Counted from the stretch's first letter, positions 45,216-54,949 are shown. The stretch is DNA of 64,000 bases from Pseudomethylobacillus aquaticus (GCF_003730115.1 NZ_RJVP01000007.1:1-64000); one strand, 5' to 3'. A program made the numbers and translations. The notes: generated by a model not told the origin, from the sequence alone.

Positions 45216-47085
45216 TCTGGAACTTGGTCAGTTCTCTGGCCAACTACCGGGTGGTGCATCCAGCCAGTTCGCTGACTTGTCTGCGTTCACGCCGGAAGCT
45301 TTGCTGGGCGCGCTGCCTGGCGAACATCCGCGCATGGCGACCGGTCTGGAAGCCGGTCGTGCAGCCAGCGCATCAGGGCAACTCGATATCGGCACCTTGT
45401 CCGGCTTGCTGAACCAGTTATATGCGGAAGGCTTTCCGGCTGGTTCTCCACTGGCACAAGGCGGGGGCATTCCGTCCACGGCTTCGCATAGCGATGCCAC
45501 CGACCCCAGTCAGCTCACGCATCCGCATGCCGTCACGCCGCTAGCCAGTACACAGCACACCCCGACTTTGTCATCGGTACCGCTGGCAGTGCATGACGCA
45601 CCAGGCTTGAGCGCCAAGGTGCCACCGTCAGCGGGATCGAACTTGCCACCCGTGCCAGCACAACCGGATTGGCTGCAAGCTAACGGTCTGGGGCTGGACA
45701 TCGGCAATATCGATGCCTTGCTGCATTACGGCAACGTGCCGCAGCAAGCGGAACTGCAATCTCTGTTGCCAGCGGCACCGACGACCCCAGCGGCGAATCC
45801 CGGCAATCACGGTTACTATTTCCTGAGCCCGAGCGCTGCACCAGCGGCGGACAATGCCGCCCACCCGGCCTTCGACGTGCATCAGGTGCGCCGTGACTTC
45901 CCTATCCTGCAGGAGCAGATCAACGGCAAGCCACTGATCTGGTTCGATAACGCAGCCACCACGCACAAGCCGCAGGTGGTCATCGACCGCATCGCCTACT
46001 TCTACGCGCATGAGAACTCCAACATCCACCGCGCTGCGCATACCCTGGCGGCGCGTGCCACGGATGCTTACGAGGACGCGCGCGAAACGGTACGCCGCTT
46101 TCTGAACGCACCGTCGGTTGACAACATCGTGTTCGTGCGCGGCACCACGGAAGCCATCAACCTGGTGGCCAAGACCTGGGGCAAGAAACACCTGGGCCAG
46201 GGCGACGAGATCGTCATCAGCCATCTGGAGCACCACGCCAACATCGTGCCCTGGCAACAGCTGTGCCAGGAAACCGGCGCCAGCCTCAAGGTGATCCCGG
46301 TGGATGACAGTGGTCAGATCCGGCTGGATGAATACCAGAAGCTGCTCACCAGCAAGGTCAAACTGGTGTCGTTCACGCAGGTCTCCAATGCGCTGGGCAC
46401 CGTGACGCCAGCGGCCGAGATGATACAGATGGCGCATCGTGCTGGCGCACGTGTGCTACTGGACGGCGCGCAGTCGGTGTCGCACATGCAGGTGGATCTG
46501 CAGGCACTGGATGCGGATTTCTTCGTGTTCTCCGGCCACAAGATCTTCGGTCCCACCGGCATAGGCGCGCTGTACGGCAAGAAAGACGTGCTGGACGACA
46601 TGCCGGCCTGGCAAGGCGGTGGCAACATGATCCAGGACGTCACCTTCGACAAGACGGTCTATCATCAAGCGCCCGCCAAATTCGAAGCTGGCACGGGCAA
46701 TATCGCCGATGCAGTGGGACTGGGTGCGGCGCTGAAGTACGTTGAGCGTGTGGGCATCCACAACATCGCACGTTACGAGCATGAACTGCTGGTATACGCG
46801 ACGCATCTGCTGACCCAGGTGCCCGGCCTCACGCTGTATGGCACTGCCAAGGAAAAGGCCAGCGTGCTGTCCTTCAACCTGCTGGGCTACCAGAGCGAAG
46901 AAGTCGGTGCTGCCCTCAACAACGAAGGCATCGCGGTGCGTTCCGGTCACCACTGCGCGCAGCCCATCCTGCGCCGCTTTGGTCAGGAAACCACGGTGCG
47001 TCCATCACTGGCGTTCTACAACACCTACGCCGAGATCGATGTGCTGTATCAGGCGCTACGCAGGCTGGCAGCGGCAAGACCCTAA
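45202..47085 (+). CDS. Encapsulin-cargo cysteine desulfurase with disordered N-terminal extension
   Basis: A 627-residue protein. Residues about 224-627 are a SufS-type class V aminotransferase: FDNAATTHKPQ, NIHRAAHTLAARAT, the PLP Lys in SGHKIFGPTG (about 447) and the catalytic Cys in SGHHCAQPILRRF (about 585). Residues 1-220 are rich in Ala, Pro, Gly, Ser and Thr and probably unfolded. They hold two similar short motifs, LDIGTLSGLLNQLY (61-74) and LDIGNIDALLHYG (165-177), and a YYFL element at 205-208, likely shell-docking signals. It removes sulfur from cysteine as a persulfide. A strong terminator follows. Confidence 0.95.
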   Translation: MTTSNLELGQFSGQLPGGASSQFADLSAFTPEALLGALPGEHPRMATGLEAGRAASASGQLDIGTLSGLLNQLYAEGFPAGSPLAQGGGIPSTASHSDATDPSQLTHPHAVTPLASTQHTPTLSSVPLAVHDAPGLSAKVPPSAGSNLPPVPAQPDWLQANGLGLDIGNIDALLHYGNVPQQAELQSLLPAAPTTPAANPGNHGYYFLSPSAAPAADNAAHPAFDVHQVRRDFPILQEQINGKPLIWFDNAATTHKPQVVIDRIAYFYAHENSNIHRAAHTLAARATDAYEDARETVRRFLNAPSVDNIVFVRGTTEAINLVAKTWGKKHLGQGDEIVISHLEHHANIVPWQQLCQETGASLKVIPVDDSGQIRLDEYQKLLTSKVKLVSFTQVSNALGTVTPAAEMIQMAHRAGARVLLDGAQSVSHMQVDLQALDADFFVFSGHKIFGPTGIGALYGKKDVLDDMPAWQGGGNMIQDVTFDKTVYHQAPAKFEAGTGNIADAVGLGAALKYVERVGIHNIARYEHELLVYATHLLTQVPGLTLYGTAKEKASVLSFNLLGYQSEEVGAALNNEGIAVRSGHHCAQPILRRFGQETTVRPSLAFYNTYAEIDVLYQALRRLAAARP

Positions 47086-47112
47086 TCACTTCAACACCGG
47101 CTTGTCCTCATG

Positions 47113-47152
47113 AAAACGCCGTCTGTCTCGTAGAGATGGACGGCGTTTTTGT
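47113..47152 (+). terminator. Intrinsic terminator of the encapsulin operon
   Basis: AAAACGCCGTC pairs with GACGGCGTTTT around an inner TCTC/GAGA stem and is followed by TTTGT. Confidence 0.92.
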
Positions 47153-47277
47153 ATTCAGGCCTATCAGGGCATGACAAGGCATTAGCCGCGTATGGATAAT
47201 GTCATTGCGGCGATCTAGCGAGGTGCAGCGCAGCTGCACCATGGCATCCCTGTCCCGGCATCACGAAAAGCTCAATT

Positions 47278-47307
47278 ACCTGGATTCCGGCCTGCGCCGG
47301 AATGACG
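47278..47307. repeat. Dispersed palindromic repeat
   Basis: ATTCCGGCCTGCGCCGGAAT is a near-perfect palindrome flanked by CCTGG and GACG. A variant with TTCCCGCCTGCGCGGGAA occurs at 56764-56791. Such elements are scattered between genes in many proteobacteria. Confidence 0.7.
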
Positions 47308-47360
47308 ACCCAACGAATCTACGGTGATTCAGGCACCGGAGATTCAGACGATGCAGCCTC

Positions 47361-48017
47361 TCAGCCGAGCGGTAGCGCTTTCTTGCTGAAGTACCAATCC
47401 ACGGTTTCATAGCCTTCGCTGCTGCGTGCTTCCGCCGCGGCCTGGGTAGCCGGTGCCGGGACGATGACCTTGTCGCCGGGTTGCCAGCCTTCCGGTGTGG
47501 CCACCTTGTGCTGGTCGGTGGTCTGCAGGGCGATCACCAGACGCAGGATCTCTTCTATGGAACGGCCTGTGGTCAGCGGGTAATAGACAAACGCACGGAT
47601 CAGGCCCTTGTCGTCGATGACGAACACGGCGCGCACAGTGGCGGTCTGTGATTCACCGGGGTGGATCAGGCCATACCTGGCGGCCACATGACCGGCACGG
47701 TCATCAATGACCGGAAACGGGATGCGCACGCCAAAGTGCTGCTTGATGTTGGCGATCCAGGCCAGATGGCTGGAATTGCTGTCTTCGGAAACGCCGATCA
47801 GTTGCACGTTACGCGCACTGAACGCATCTGCATGCCTGGCGAAACCGATGAATTCGGTGGTGCACACGGGCGTGAAATCAGCCGGGTGGGCGAACAGCAC
47901 CACCCATTTGCCACGGTAGTCGGACAACTTGAGCGGGCCGTGCGTGGAGCTGGCTTCAAAATCTGGCGCCAGCTCGTTGATACGTGGGATGGGATAAGGG
48001 CTTGCCTGATCGGTCAT
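47361..48017 (-). CDS. 1-Cys peroxiredoxin (Prx6 type)
   Basis: The ATG at 48017 with GGAG nine bases upstream gives 218 residues; a longer frame adds 15 residues without support. The peroxidatic Cys is in HPADFTPVCTTEF, and the C-terminal dimer domain typical of Prx6 follows (VIDDKGLIRAFVYYPLTTGR region and GDKVIVPAP). No second resolving cysteine is evident. It reduces peroxides in the cytosol; a link to sulfur starvation is possible, since such genes are often induced then, but nothing here shows it. Confidence 0.93.
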   Translation of the reverse strand: MTDQASPYPIPRINELAPDFEASSTHGPLKLSDYRGKWVVLFAHPADFTPVCTTEFIGFARHADAFSARNVQLIGVSEDSNSSHLAWIANIKQHFGVRIPFPVIDDRAGHVAARYGLIHPGESQTATVRAVFVIDDKGLIRAFVYYPLTTGRSIEEILRLVIALQTTDQHKVATPEGWQPGDKVIVPAPATQAAAEARSSEGYETVDWYFSKKALPLG

Positions 48018-48197
48018 GCTGGGATTCTCCGGTTGAAGGCCTTGTGCTTGGCAAGGCGACATGCGTCATTGGCTGTGGCTGTATGCCTGTATCTGGGCAG
48101 AGCAGCACACAGCGCATCAAGCCTCAATGTAGCAAAGCGAACGCCTCATACAAAAGAATATGAATCTATATCTTTATAACTTCTGGTTTAGTCCCGG

Positions 48198-48398
48198 TCA
48201 CGCTTGCAACACAGCAGGGTAACCCGCACGTTCCAGACGTTGCTGCACTTCTTCCACACTGAGGCTGGCCTCCACGTGAATCAGCTTGCTGGTCAGGTCT
48301 GCATCGACCCTGGCAGTAGCATCGCCCTGCTGCAGTACGCGCGTGATGGCGTTCACACAGCCCATGCAGCTGATCTTTTCGACTTTATAGGTGGTCAT
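48198..48398 (-). CDS. copZ: CopZ-like copper chaperone
   Basis: A 66-residue single heavy-metal-associated domain with the motif SCMGCVNAI (Cys11 and Cys14). It should carry Cu(I) to CopA. It is divergent from copA, with CueR-type operator-promoters facing both ways between them. Confidence 0.93.
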   Translation of the reverse strand: MTTYKVEKISCMGCVNAITRVLQQGDATARVDADLTSKLIHVEASLSVEEVQQRLERAGYPAVLQA

Positions 48399-48445
48399 GG
48401 TGATTTCCTTTCATAGCCTAGTTACATTCTTGAATGTATTAGCCT

Positions 48446-48472
48446 GGAGCTTACCATCATGGCAAGGTCAAG
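48446..48472 (-). promoter_or_regulatory. CueR-type operator of copZ
   Basis: On the minus strand CTTGACCTTGCC is followed by ATGATGGTAAGC. TTGACC (48471-48466) is a good -35 and the ACCTTGCC/GGTAAGC dyad lies in the long spacer expected for MerR-type control. The -10 is weak. Confidence 0.6.
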
Positions 48473-48494
48473 CATGGCATACTGCAAATCAGCG

Positions 48495-48520
48495 CTTGAC
48501 CTTGCCATAATGGGAAACTT
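48495..48520 (+). promoter_or_regulatory. CueR-type operator of copA
   Basis: CTTGACCTTGCC then ATAATGGGAAACTT mirrors the copZ operator and resembles the copA promoter of enterobacteria (TTGACCTT, long spacer). It lies 43 bases before the copA start. Confidence 0.65.
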
Positions 48521-48562
48521 GAGCATGAGCGCCTTCAGCATGACGACCTCAGGAACCCAACC

Positions 48563-50743
48563 ATGAAACCCAGCCAGACCAATCTGGAACTCGCCATCAG
48601 CGGCATGAGCTGTGCGAGTTGCGTGGCACGCGTAGAACAAGCCTTGCAGCAGGCGCCGGGCGTAGCCAGCGCCAGTGTGAACCTCGCTACCGAACGCGCA
48701 CATGTGACGCTGCAAGCAGGCACGCATAGCGCCGCAAGCGTGCTGCAGGCGGTGAGCGATGCAGGTTATGACGCGACACTGCTCAAGGAGGACACGCCAC
48801 TCCCCGCCACATCCGGCAGCCAGCCTGGCAGCAAGGTGCTGCTGGCCGCGCTACTTACCCTGCCCTTGCTGGTGCCCATGCTGCTGAATGCGTTCGGCAT
48901 GCACTGGATGCTGGCCGGGCACTGGCAGTGGCTGCTGGCAACGCCAGTGCAATTCTGGCTGGGCGCACGTTTCTACCGCGCGGGCTGGAATGCCGTGCGC
49001 CATGGCGCTGGCAATATGGACCTGCTGGTCGCCATCGGCACCAGCGCGGCCTATGCGCTTTCTTTATACCTGTGGTGGCAAGGCAGCGAACATCTCTATT
49101 TCGAGGCATCGAGCGCTGTGATCAGCCTGGTGTTGCTGGGTAAATGGCTGGAAAGCCGCGCCAAACGCCAGACCACAGCAGCCATCCGCGCCCTGCAGGC
49201 ACTGCGGCCCGATACGGTACGACTGTGGCGTGATGACCTGGAAGTCGAGCTGCCACTCAACGCCGTGCAACTGCAGGACATCGTGATCGTGAAGCCGGGC
49301 GAGCGTATCCCGGTGGATGGCGAGATCACGGATGGCCACAGCCATGTGGACGAAGCGCTGATCACTGGCGAGAGTACACCCGTCAGCAAGCAGGCCGGGC
49401 AACGCGTGACAGGGGGTGCCATCAACCTCGATGGACGGCTGCTGGTGCGTACGCTGGCAGTCGGCAGCGACACCACGCTGTCGCGCATCATCCGGCTGGT
49501 AGAGCAGGCCCAGATCGCCAAACCCGGGATCCAGCGCCTGGTGGACCAGGTGAGCGCGGTGTTCGTACCAGCCGTGCTGGTCATCGCGCTGCTCACGCTG
49601 CCAGGCTGGGTGGTGCTGACCGGTGACTGGGAGCAGGCCATTCTGAGTGCCGTGGCGGTGCTGGTGATCGCCTGCCCGTGTGCACTGGGGCTGGCCACCC
49701 CCACCGCCATCATGGTGGGGACCGGCCTGGCCGCGCGTCACGGCATCCTCATCAAGGACGCCAATGCGCTGGAACTGGCGCACCGCATCCAGCGTGTGGT
49801 GTTCGACAAGACCGGCACACTCACCGTCGGCAAACCCAGCCTGCTGCACATCATCGCCGTGGACGGTGATGAGCGCCAGTTGCTGCAACAGGTGCTGGCC
49901 GTGGAGCACGGCAGCCTGCATCCACTGGCACGCGCCGTGCGCGAGCATGCTGCGGGGCAGCAAGTGCAGGCGGCAAGTGCGCAGGACATGCACGACCTGG
50001 CCGGGCTGGGCAGCGTGGGTACGGTGGATGGCTTGCGCATCCATGTCGGTAACGCACGCTGGATGCGCGCGCTGAACATCCCGATGGCGGCATTACAAAC
50101 GGCAGCGGATGCGCAGGCGGGCCACTCCTTGGCCTGGGTAGGCACCACCAACCCGCCGCGCCTGCTCGGCCTGCTGGTGTTTGGCGATGCGCTGAAGCCG
50201 GGCGTGCAGCAGGCGATCGCACATCTGCACAGCCTGGGCATACACAGCGTATTGCTCACTGGCGACAACGCCAGCAGTGCCGCCCAGGTAGCAAACCAGA
50301 CGGGCATCAGCCAGGTACTGGCAGAACAGTCGCCGGAAACCAAGGCTGAGGCGATCACGGCACTCAAGCAGGATGGCCGCATCGTGGCCATGGTGGGTGA
50401 TGGTATCAATGATGCACCAGCACTGGCGGTGGCGGATGTGAGCTTTGCCATGTCCAGTGGCACCGATGTGGCCATGCACACCGCCGACATCACGCTGATG
50501 CGTGCTGACCCGGCACTGGTGGCAGACGCCATCGACCTGTCGCGGCGCACCTACCGCAAGATCAAGCAGAACCTGTTCTGGGCTTTCATCTACAACCTGG
50601 CGGGGATCCCGCTGGCGGCATTCGGGCTGTTGAGCCCCATGGTGGCGGGTACGGCGATGGCGCTCAGTTCGGTGAGCGTGGTACTCAATACGCTGACGCT
50701 GCGGCGCTGGAAAGCCGCCAGCCCAATACGGGAGGCCTCATGA
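48563..50743 (+). CDS. copA: Cu(I)-exporting P-type ATPase CopA
   Basis: A 726-residue P1B-type ATPase. One N-terminal metal-binding domain (GMSCASC, Cys17 and Cys20) is followed by eight membrane segments with the CPC ion site ([15 protein letters not shown]), the phosphorylation motif DKTGTLTVG and the hinge [11 protein letters not shown]. It pumps Cu(I) out of the cytosol. AGGA lies eight bases before the ATG. It overlaps cueR by four bases (ATGA). Confidence 0.96.
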   Translation: MKPSQTNLELAISGMSCASCVARVEQALQQAPGVASASVNLATERAHVTLQAGTHSAASVLQAVSDAGYDATLLKEDTPLPATSGSQPGSKVLLAALLTLPLLVPMLLNAFGMHWMLAGHWQWLLATPVQFWLGARFYRAGWNAVRHGAGNMDLLVAIGTSAAYALSLYLWWQGSEHLYFEASSAVISLVLLGKWLESRAKRQTTAAIRALQALRPDTVRLWRDDLEVELPLNAVQLQDIVIVKPGERIPVDGEITDGHSHVDEALITGESTPVSKQAGQRVTGGAINLDGRLLVRTLAVGSDTTLSRIIRLVEQAQIAKPGIQRLVDQVSAVFVPAVLVIALLTLPGWVVLTGDWEQAILSAVAVLVIACPCALGLATPTAIMVGTGLAARHGILIKDANALELAHRIQRVVFDKTGTLTVGKPSLLHIIAVDGDERQLLQQVLAVEHGSLHPLARAVREHAAGQQVQAASAQDMHDLAGLGSVGTVDGLRIHVGNARWMRALNIPMAALQTAADAQAGHSLAWVGTTNPPRLLGLLVFGDALKPGVQQAIAHLHSLGIHSVLLTGDNASSAAQVANQTGISQVLAEQSPETKAEAITALKQDGRIVAMVGDGINDAPALAVADVSFAMSSGTDVAMHTADITLMRADPALVADAIDLSRRTYRKIKQNLFWAFIYNLAGIPLAAFGLLSPMVAGTAMALSSVSVVLNTLTLRRWKAASPIREAS

Positions 50744-51171
50744 GTGCTGATGCGACGAATACCAGACCGATAGGTGCCAGATTGATGAACATAGGTGAGG
50801 CAGCGCAAGCCAGCGGCATCTCGGCCAAGATGATCCGCCATTACGAGCAGATCGGTCTGATGCCCAAGCCGGCCCGCACCTTTTCCGGTTACCGTTTATA
50901 CAATCAAAGTGACTTGCACCTGCTGCGCTTTATCCGCCAGGCGCGTGACCTGGGGTTTTCCACGGTACAGATCGGCAAGCTGCTGGAGCTATGGCATAAC
51001 CAGCAGCGCCCGAGTAGTGAAGTGAAAGCGATGGTCAGTGCACATGTGAGGATGCTGAAACAGAAGGTCGCCGAACTGGAGGCGATGCAGGCGGAATTAC
51101 AACGGCTGGTGGATGGCTGCCAGGGCGATCAGCGGCCAGATTGTCCCATTCTGGACAGGCTGGCCAACTGA
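50740..51171 (+). CDS. cueR: Cu(I)-responsive MerR-family regulator CueR
   Basis: A 143-residue protein with N-terminal helix-turn-helix ([25 protein letters not shown] region), a dimerisation coiled coil and the CueR metal loop with two Cys seven residues apart ([12 protein letters not shown]). It activates copA and copZ in response to Cu(I). The ATG overlapping the copA stop is used here; the internal Met16 would also give a normal CueR. Confidence 0.94.
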   Translation: MSADATNTRPIGARLMNIGEAAQASGISAKMIRHYEQIGLMPKPARTFSGYRLYNQSDLHLLRFIRQARDLGFSTVQIGKLLELWHNQQRPSSEVKAMVSAHVRMLKQKVAELEAMQAELQRLVDGCQGDQRPDCPILDRLAN

Positions 51172-51225
51172 ACGTGGCCTAAGGTGTGGCAGGCTGGGCG
51201 GCTACGGACCTTGTTAAACGATCTG

Positions 51226-51444
51226 TCAGCCTATCTTGGCGATCGAAACTTCAGTGGATTTGACCAGGGCCAACACCTCGGTGCCCACCTGCAGCCCCAG
51301 TTCGTTGATGGAGCGCGTGGTGATCACGGACGTTACCGTGCCCAGCGCGGTTTCCACGTCCACTTCCGAGACGACGGGCCCGACGATGATCTCTTTGATA
51401 CGGCCACGGAACTGATTACGTACATTGATTGCATGGATTGCCAT
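51226..51444 (-). CDS. mop: Molbindin-like TOBE-domain protein
   Basis: A 72-residue single TOBE domain: NQFRGRIKEI, GPVVSEVDVET, VTSVITTRSINELGL and VLALVKSTEVSIAK fit the Mop molbindin family, which binds molybdate and related oxyanions as hexamers. It ends the minus-strand yezD-porin-sbp operon. Oxyanion storage or buffering is known for the family; here it may guard against molybdate taken up by the sulfate system (inference). Confidence 0.88.
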   Translation of the reverse strand: MAIHAINVRNQFRGRIKEIIVGPVVSEVDVETALGTVTSVITTRSINELGLQVGTEVLALVKSTEVSIAKIG

Positions 51445-51471
51445 GTGAAACTCCTGTCCAGATTAAAAAGG

Positions 51472-51825
51472 TCAGGGTCGTGACCCTGAACCAAAGAGGC
51501 TGCGTATATGCATCAGGCAGCGACAGGCTACCTCCATGGCCACTTCACCTGAGGCCTGTAACTGGGTACGCAGGCGGGCACTGCCGTTGCGGGTATACAC
51601 GACGCGCAGCTTGCGCTTGCTGACATCCTGCTTGATCTTGTGCATGAAGTTATGACTGAGCCAGTCGGTGACCATCACCACCAGTTCGGTGTCGTGCGGG
51701 ATGACGCGCTTGGCGTCGCCCACTTTGCGGCCGGTCCAGTGATGTACGTGCTGGATGCCCTGCTGTTGCAACACCTGGCGTATGCTGCCGATCTGATCGC
51801 CGCCGATCACAAGTGCGCTGCTCAT
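51472..51825 (-). CDS. DUF2325-domain protein
   Basis: From the ATG at 51825 (GGAG six bases upstream) the protein has 117 residues. ALVIGGDQIGSIRQVL then HVHHWTGRKVGDAKRVIP and VVMVTDWLSHNFMHKIK are the pattern of DUF2325, a small Rossmann-like domain of unknown function often near sulfate and metal genes. It is 27 bases upstream of mop and 84 downstream of sbp. Confidence 0.85.
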   Translation of the reverse strand: MSSALVIGGDQIGSIRQVLQQQGIQHVHHWTGRKVGDAKRVIPHDTELVVMVTDWLSHNFMHKIKQDVSKRKLRVVYTRNGSARLRTQLQASGEVAMEVACRCLMHIRSLFGSGSRP

Positions 51826-51909
51826 GCTGCTCTCCTCGGTTGATTGGGTGGATGCACAGGCGGGGACCTCCCCCGCCCATGCCATCACACCTTGTTACCT
51901 GATAAACCC

Positions 51910-52911
51910 TTACTTACCGTAGATCTGATCGAACACGCCACCGTCACTGAAGTGGGTCTTCTGCGCTTTTTGCCAGCCGCCGAACACCTCATCGATGGTG
52001 ATCAGGTTGAGCTTGGGGAACTGCTTCTCGTACTTGGCGGCAGCGGATGCCAGCGTAGGCCGGTAGTAGTGTTTGCCCGCGATGTCCTGACCTTCTTCAG
52101 AATACAGATAGTCCAGATAGGCTTGCGCCACCACACGGGTCTTGCGCTTGTCCACCACCTTGTCGACGATGGTCACCGGCGGTTCAGCCAGGATGGACAA
52201 GGAAGGCACCACGATCTCGAACTTCTCGGGGCCCAGTTCCTTCAGTGCCAGGAAGGCTTCGTTCTCCCAGGAGATGGCCACATCACCGATACCCCGTTCC
52301 ACGAAGGTGGTGGTGGAACCACGCGCACCAGAGTCCAGCACCGGCACGTTCTTGTAGATCCGGGCGACGAACTCCTTGGCCTTGTCTTCGCTGCCGTACT
52401 TCTTCAGGGCATAGGCCCAGGCCGCCAGGTAATTCCAGCGTGCACCGCCCGAGGTTTTGGGATTAGGCGTGATCACGGAAACGCCAGGCCTGGCCAGATC
52501 ATCCCAGTCCTTGATGCCTTTGGGATTGCCCTTGCGCACCAGCAGCACGATGGTGGAGGTGTAGGGCGAGCTGTTGTTGCCCAGACGTTTCTGCCAATCC
52601 TTGGGGATCAGACGTGCTTTTTCATGGATGGCGTCGATGTCATAAGCCAGCGCCAGCGTCACCACGTCGGCTTCCAGGCCGTCGATCACGGCACGGGCCT
52701 GCTTGCCCGCCCCGCCATGCGACTGCTTGATGGTGACCTTGTCGCCGGTCTTGGCCTGCCAGTATTTGGAGAAGGCCGCGTTGTAATCCTGATACAGCTC
52801 GCGGGTCGGGTCGTAGGAGACGTTGAGCAGCGTGACTTCTGCCGCGTGCACGCTGGCCGACAGCAGCAGCGCTGCCAGCAGACCGGTGAATGTCAAAATC
52901 GGTGATTTCAT
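51910..52911 (-). CDS. sbp: Periplasmic sulfate-binding protein Sbp, copy 2
   Basis: A 333-residue protein with a signal peptide ending [39 protein letters not shown] and [18 protein letters not shown] identify the sulfate-binding family. It is clearly paralogous to the protein at 15226-16209 but in a different operon. Two binding proteins for one CysTWA permease suggest differing affinity or thiosulfate preference; which is which cannot be told. Confidence 0.95.
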   Translation of the reverse strand: MKSPILTFTGLLAALLLSASVHAAEVTLLNVSYDPTRELYQDYNAAFSKYWQAKTGDKVTIKQSHGGAGKQARAVIDGLEADVVTLALAYDIDAIHEKARLIPKDWQKRLGNNSSPYTSTIVLLVRKGNPKGIKDWDDLARPGVSVITPNPKTSGGARWNYLAAWAYALKKYGSEDKAKEFVARIYKNVPVLDSGARGSTTTFVERGIGDVAISWENEAFLALKELGPEKFEIVVPSLSILAEPPVTIVDKVVDKRKTRVVAQAYLDYLYSEEGQDIAGKHYYRPTLASAAAKYEKQFPKLNLITIDEVFGGWQKAQKTHFSDGGVFDQIYGK

Positions 52912-52955
52912 GATGTTCCTTTTTCTTTCTCTTTAATGTCCAGAATCAAGCAAAA

Positions 52956-54356
52956 CTAGAATGCGACCTGCAAACGTGTGAACAGCACCTTTTCGTCTTC
53001 CAGGTCTTGTACGCCAGCAACGCCACTGTCAAAGCTGGTCTGCTCGTAGGTGGTTTGCACCTTGAGGTTCTTGTTGAGGTACCAGTTCACGCCCAAGCCC
53101 CATGAAGAAGCTTTTTCCGTGGTGGAGGTGGCGCTGGCATAGCGCGTCGCGGCCGGGCCTTCGAACACTTTGTCATCCACATTCAGCTGGTGGTAACGCA
53201 CTGCCAGCTCCCATGCACCCCAAGTGCCTGCGTTCAGGTCGAAATCACGCTTGGGGGTGATGCCACGGAAACTGTTGTTTTCACCGGTCAGCACCCACGA
53301 CGCGGCGATCTGCCAGGCATCGTTGCTGATCTTGTCGCTGTTGGCACCGCGCACCACATCGGTGTCGCTCTTGATGTATTCGGTGATCAGGCCGAACGGG
53401 CCGTTGTAGTAGTAGGCCTGCGGCGAGAAGCGCGTCTTGTCGCCGTCGGTCAGCGTGGCGCCGTTGTAAGCAAAGATGTTGCGCTGACCCGGTGTGCGGT
53501 AGCTGTCACCCACTGCCTGGTCGCTGCCATTGGCACGGGTGGCAGACAAACCGAAACCCAGTCCTTCCAGCACGCTGTCTTCTCCCTTGAACGGCGTGGC
53601 GAACACACGTACGGCGATCTCTTTGCCGTCTGCGTTGGCGACGTTGTCACGGTTGCTGCCGTTGCTCTGGCCATCGAACTGACCGTCGAACACACCGACG
53701 GCATAGTTGAGCTTCTCATTCAGCACATTGCCGTGGATCTGCAGACCCACATCGCGGTTAGGGGCGATGGAATCCGACACATAAGAGCGCTCGACAAAGC
53801 GCAGGTCACCGCCGCTCTGGATGCGCTCCAGGCTGACCGGCACCTTGAATTTACCGGCTTGTACCTGGAACCAGGGCTGGATACGCGCATTGATGAACGC
53901 ATCTTGCACGACTGCGGCTGCCGGGGCGAAATCGGTGTTGATGTCAAAATCAAAAATGTTGAAGAAGGTGCCCTGCAGACGCGGACGCACGCGGCGCAAG
54001 GTGTATTCGTTGTTGATGTCAGGATTGTCGTCGCTGAAGTAGTTGCGCGAATCAGCCTGCAGCAGGCCGCGCAGCTTGATGGAGTTCTTCTTGTCTGCGG
54101 ATTCCACACTGAAGCCACTACTGCCGGCCTTGATCACCGGTGCGGCTTTACGGTCTGCTTCGGCTTTTTCTTCCGAGAGTTCAGCCTTGCGGTCCAGCAC
54201 ACGGATCTTCTGATCCAGCTCTTGCACCAGCGCACGCAGCTTTTCCAGCTCGTCCGAATCATTGGCCAATGCCGCGCCGGAAGAAAGCAGCGCCGCGCTG
54301 CCGACCAGGCTGGCGATCACCACACTATGTAGATAGTTCTTTTTCAAATTCATCAT
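52956..54356 (-). CDS. OprO/OprP-type porin of the sulfate operon
   Basis: A 466-residue outer membrane protein with a signal peptide ending AALA. Residues 30-75 form a heptad-like coiled coil (LEKLRALVQELDQKIRVLD region) that typically trimerises in the periplasm. The barrel begins with GFSVESADKKNSIKLRGLLQADSR and ends in VLFTRLQVAF. The pattern fits phosphate-selective porins O and P. Directly upstream of sbp, it would be a sulfate or anion channel here. The first codons are two ATGs; either may be used. Confidence 0.9.
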   Translation of the reverse strand: MMNLKKNYLHSVVIASLVGSAALLSSGAALANDSDELEKLRALVQELDQKIRVLDRKAELSEEKAEADRKAAPVIKAGSSGFSVESADKKNSIKLRGLLQADSRNYFSDDNPDINNEYTLRRVRPRLQGTFFNIFDFDINTDFAPAAAVVQDAFINARIQPWFQVQAGKFKVPVSLERIQSGGDLRFVERSYVSDSIAPNRDVGLQIHGNVLNEKLNYAVGVFDGQFDGQSNGSNRDNVANADGKEIAVRVFATPFKGEDSVLEGLGFGLSATRANGSDQAVGDSYRTPGQRNIFAYNGATLTDGDKTRFSPQAYYYNGPFGLITEYIKSDTDVVRGANSDKISNDAWQIAASWVLTGENNSFRGITPKRDFDLNAGTWGAWELAVRYHQLNVDDKVFEGPAATRYASATSTTEKASSWGLGVNWYLNKNLKVQTTYEQTSFDSGVAGVQDLEDEKVLFTRLQVAF

Positions 54357-54437
54357 TAACCCCTGAGTAGTGAAGCTTCCGGCCGTCCGGTCAGTGCATC
54401 GATATCGATCTTTAATTGAGTCGCCACTGCGCTGATG

Positions 54438-54683
54438 TCAGCTTGTAGGCAGCGGGCTTTGGGAAACGGCTGTCGTCTTTTTGAATTGCTGGTCTTGTGG
54501 AAAGCGCACTTTTTCGCGCCGTTCGATCTGCGTCACACGACCATCGTGGACAGTGATCTCCACCGAGCCATAACCTGAGTGCAGACGCAGCTGCTCGACC
54601 GCGCGCAGGATCTCTTGTGCGACTTCGGCGCTCAGTGCACCTGCGTATGGCGCGCTTGCGGATGCTGCTGCGGGGTTTGCCAT
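54438..54683 (-). CDS. YezD-family small protein (DUF2292)
   Basis: The ATG at 54683 with AAAGG seven bases upstream gives 81 residues. The domain EILRAVEQLRLHSGYGSVEITVHDG region followed by VTQIERREKVRF is the YezD family, small proteins repeatedly seen at the head of sulfate-uptake operons. Function unknown. First gene of yezD-porin-sbp-DUF2325-mop. Confidence 0.88.
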   Translation of the reverse strand: MANPAAASASAPYAGALSAEVAQEILRAVEQLRLHSGYGSVEITVHDGRVTQIERREKVRFPQDQQFKKTTAVSQSPLPTS

Positions 54684-54802
54684 GGTGTGACCTTTCTTCA
54701 ACAATTCATAAAGTGAACGCTGCGCACTTTAGCAATCCAGTTAAACAATTAAAAATAATTTGTGTTGATATAAAAATAACCAAAATGAATATAAAAGCAG
54801 CA

Positions 54803-54830
54803 GGCAAACAAAAGGCGCCTTGCGGCGCCT
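54803..54830 (-). terminator. Intrinsic terminator of the adenosyltransferase gene
   Basis: On the minus strand AGGCGCC-GCAA-GGCGCCT is followed by TTTGTTTG, about 120 bases past the stop of the gene at 54950-55495. Confidence 0.8.
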
Positions 54831-54949
54831 GCTTGATAAAGCACTAAAAATGCAACGCGTCTAACGCCAGTTGCTGGCTGACGATCAGGCTAGCCTGTCA
54901 TTGCAAACGCCTATGGCAAAGGCGTATAACAAGCAAGCTGGCGTGGGCC

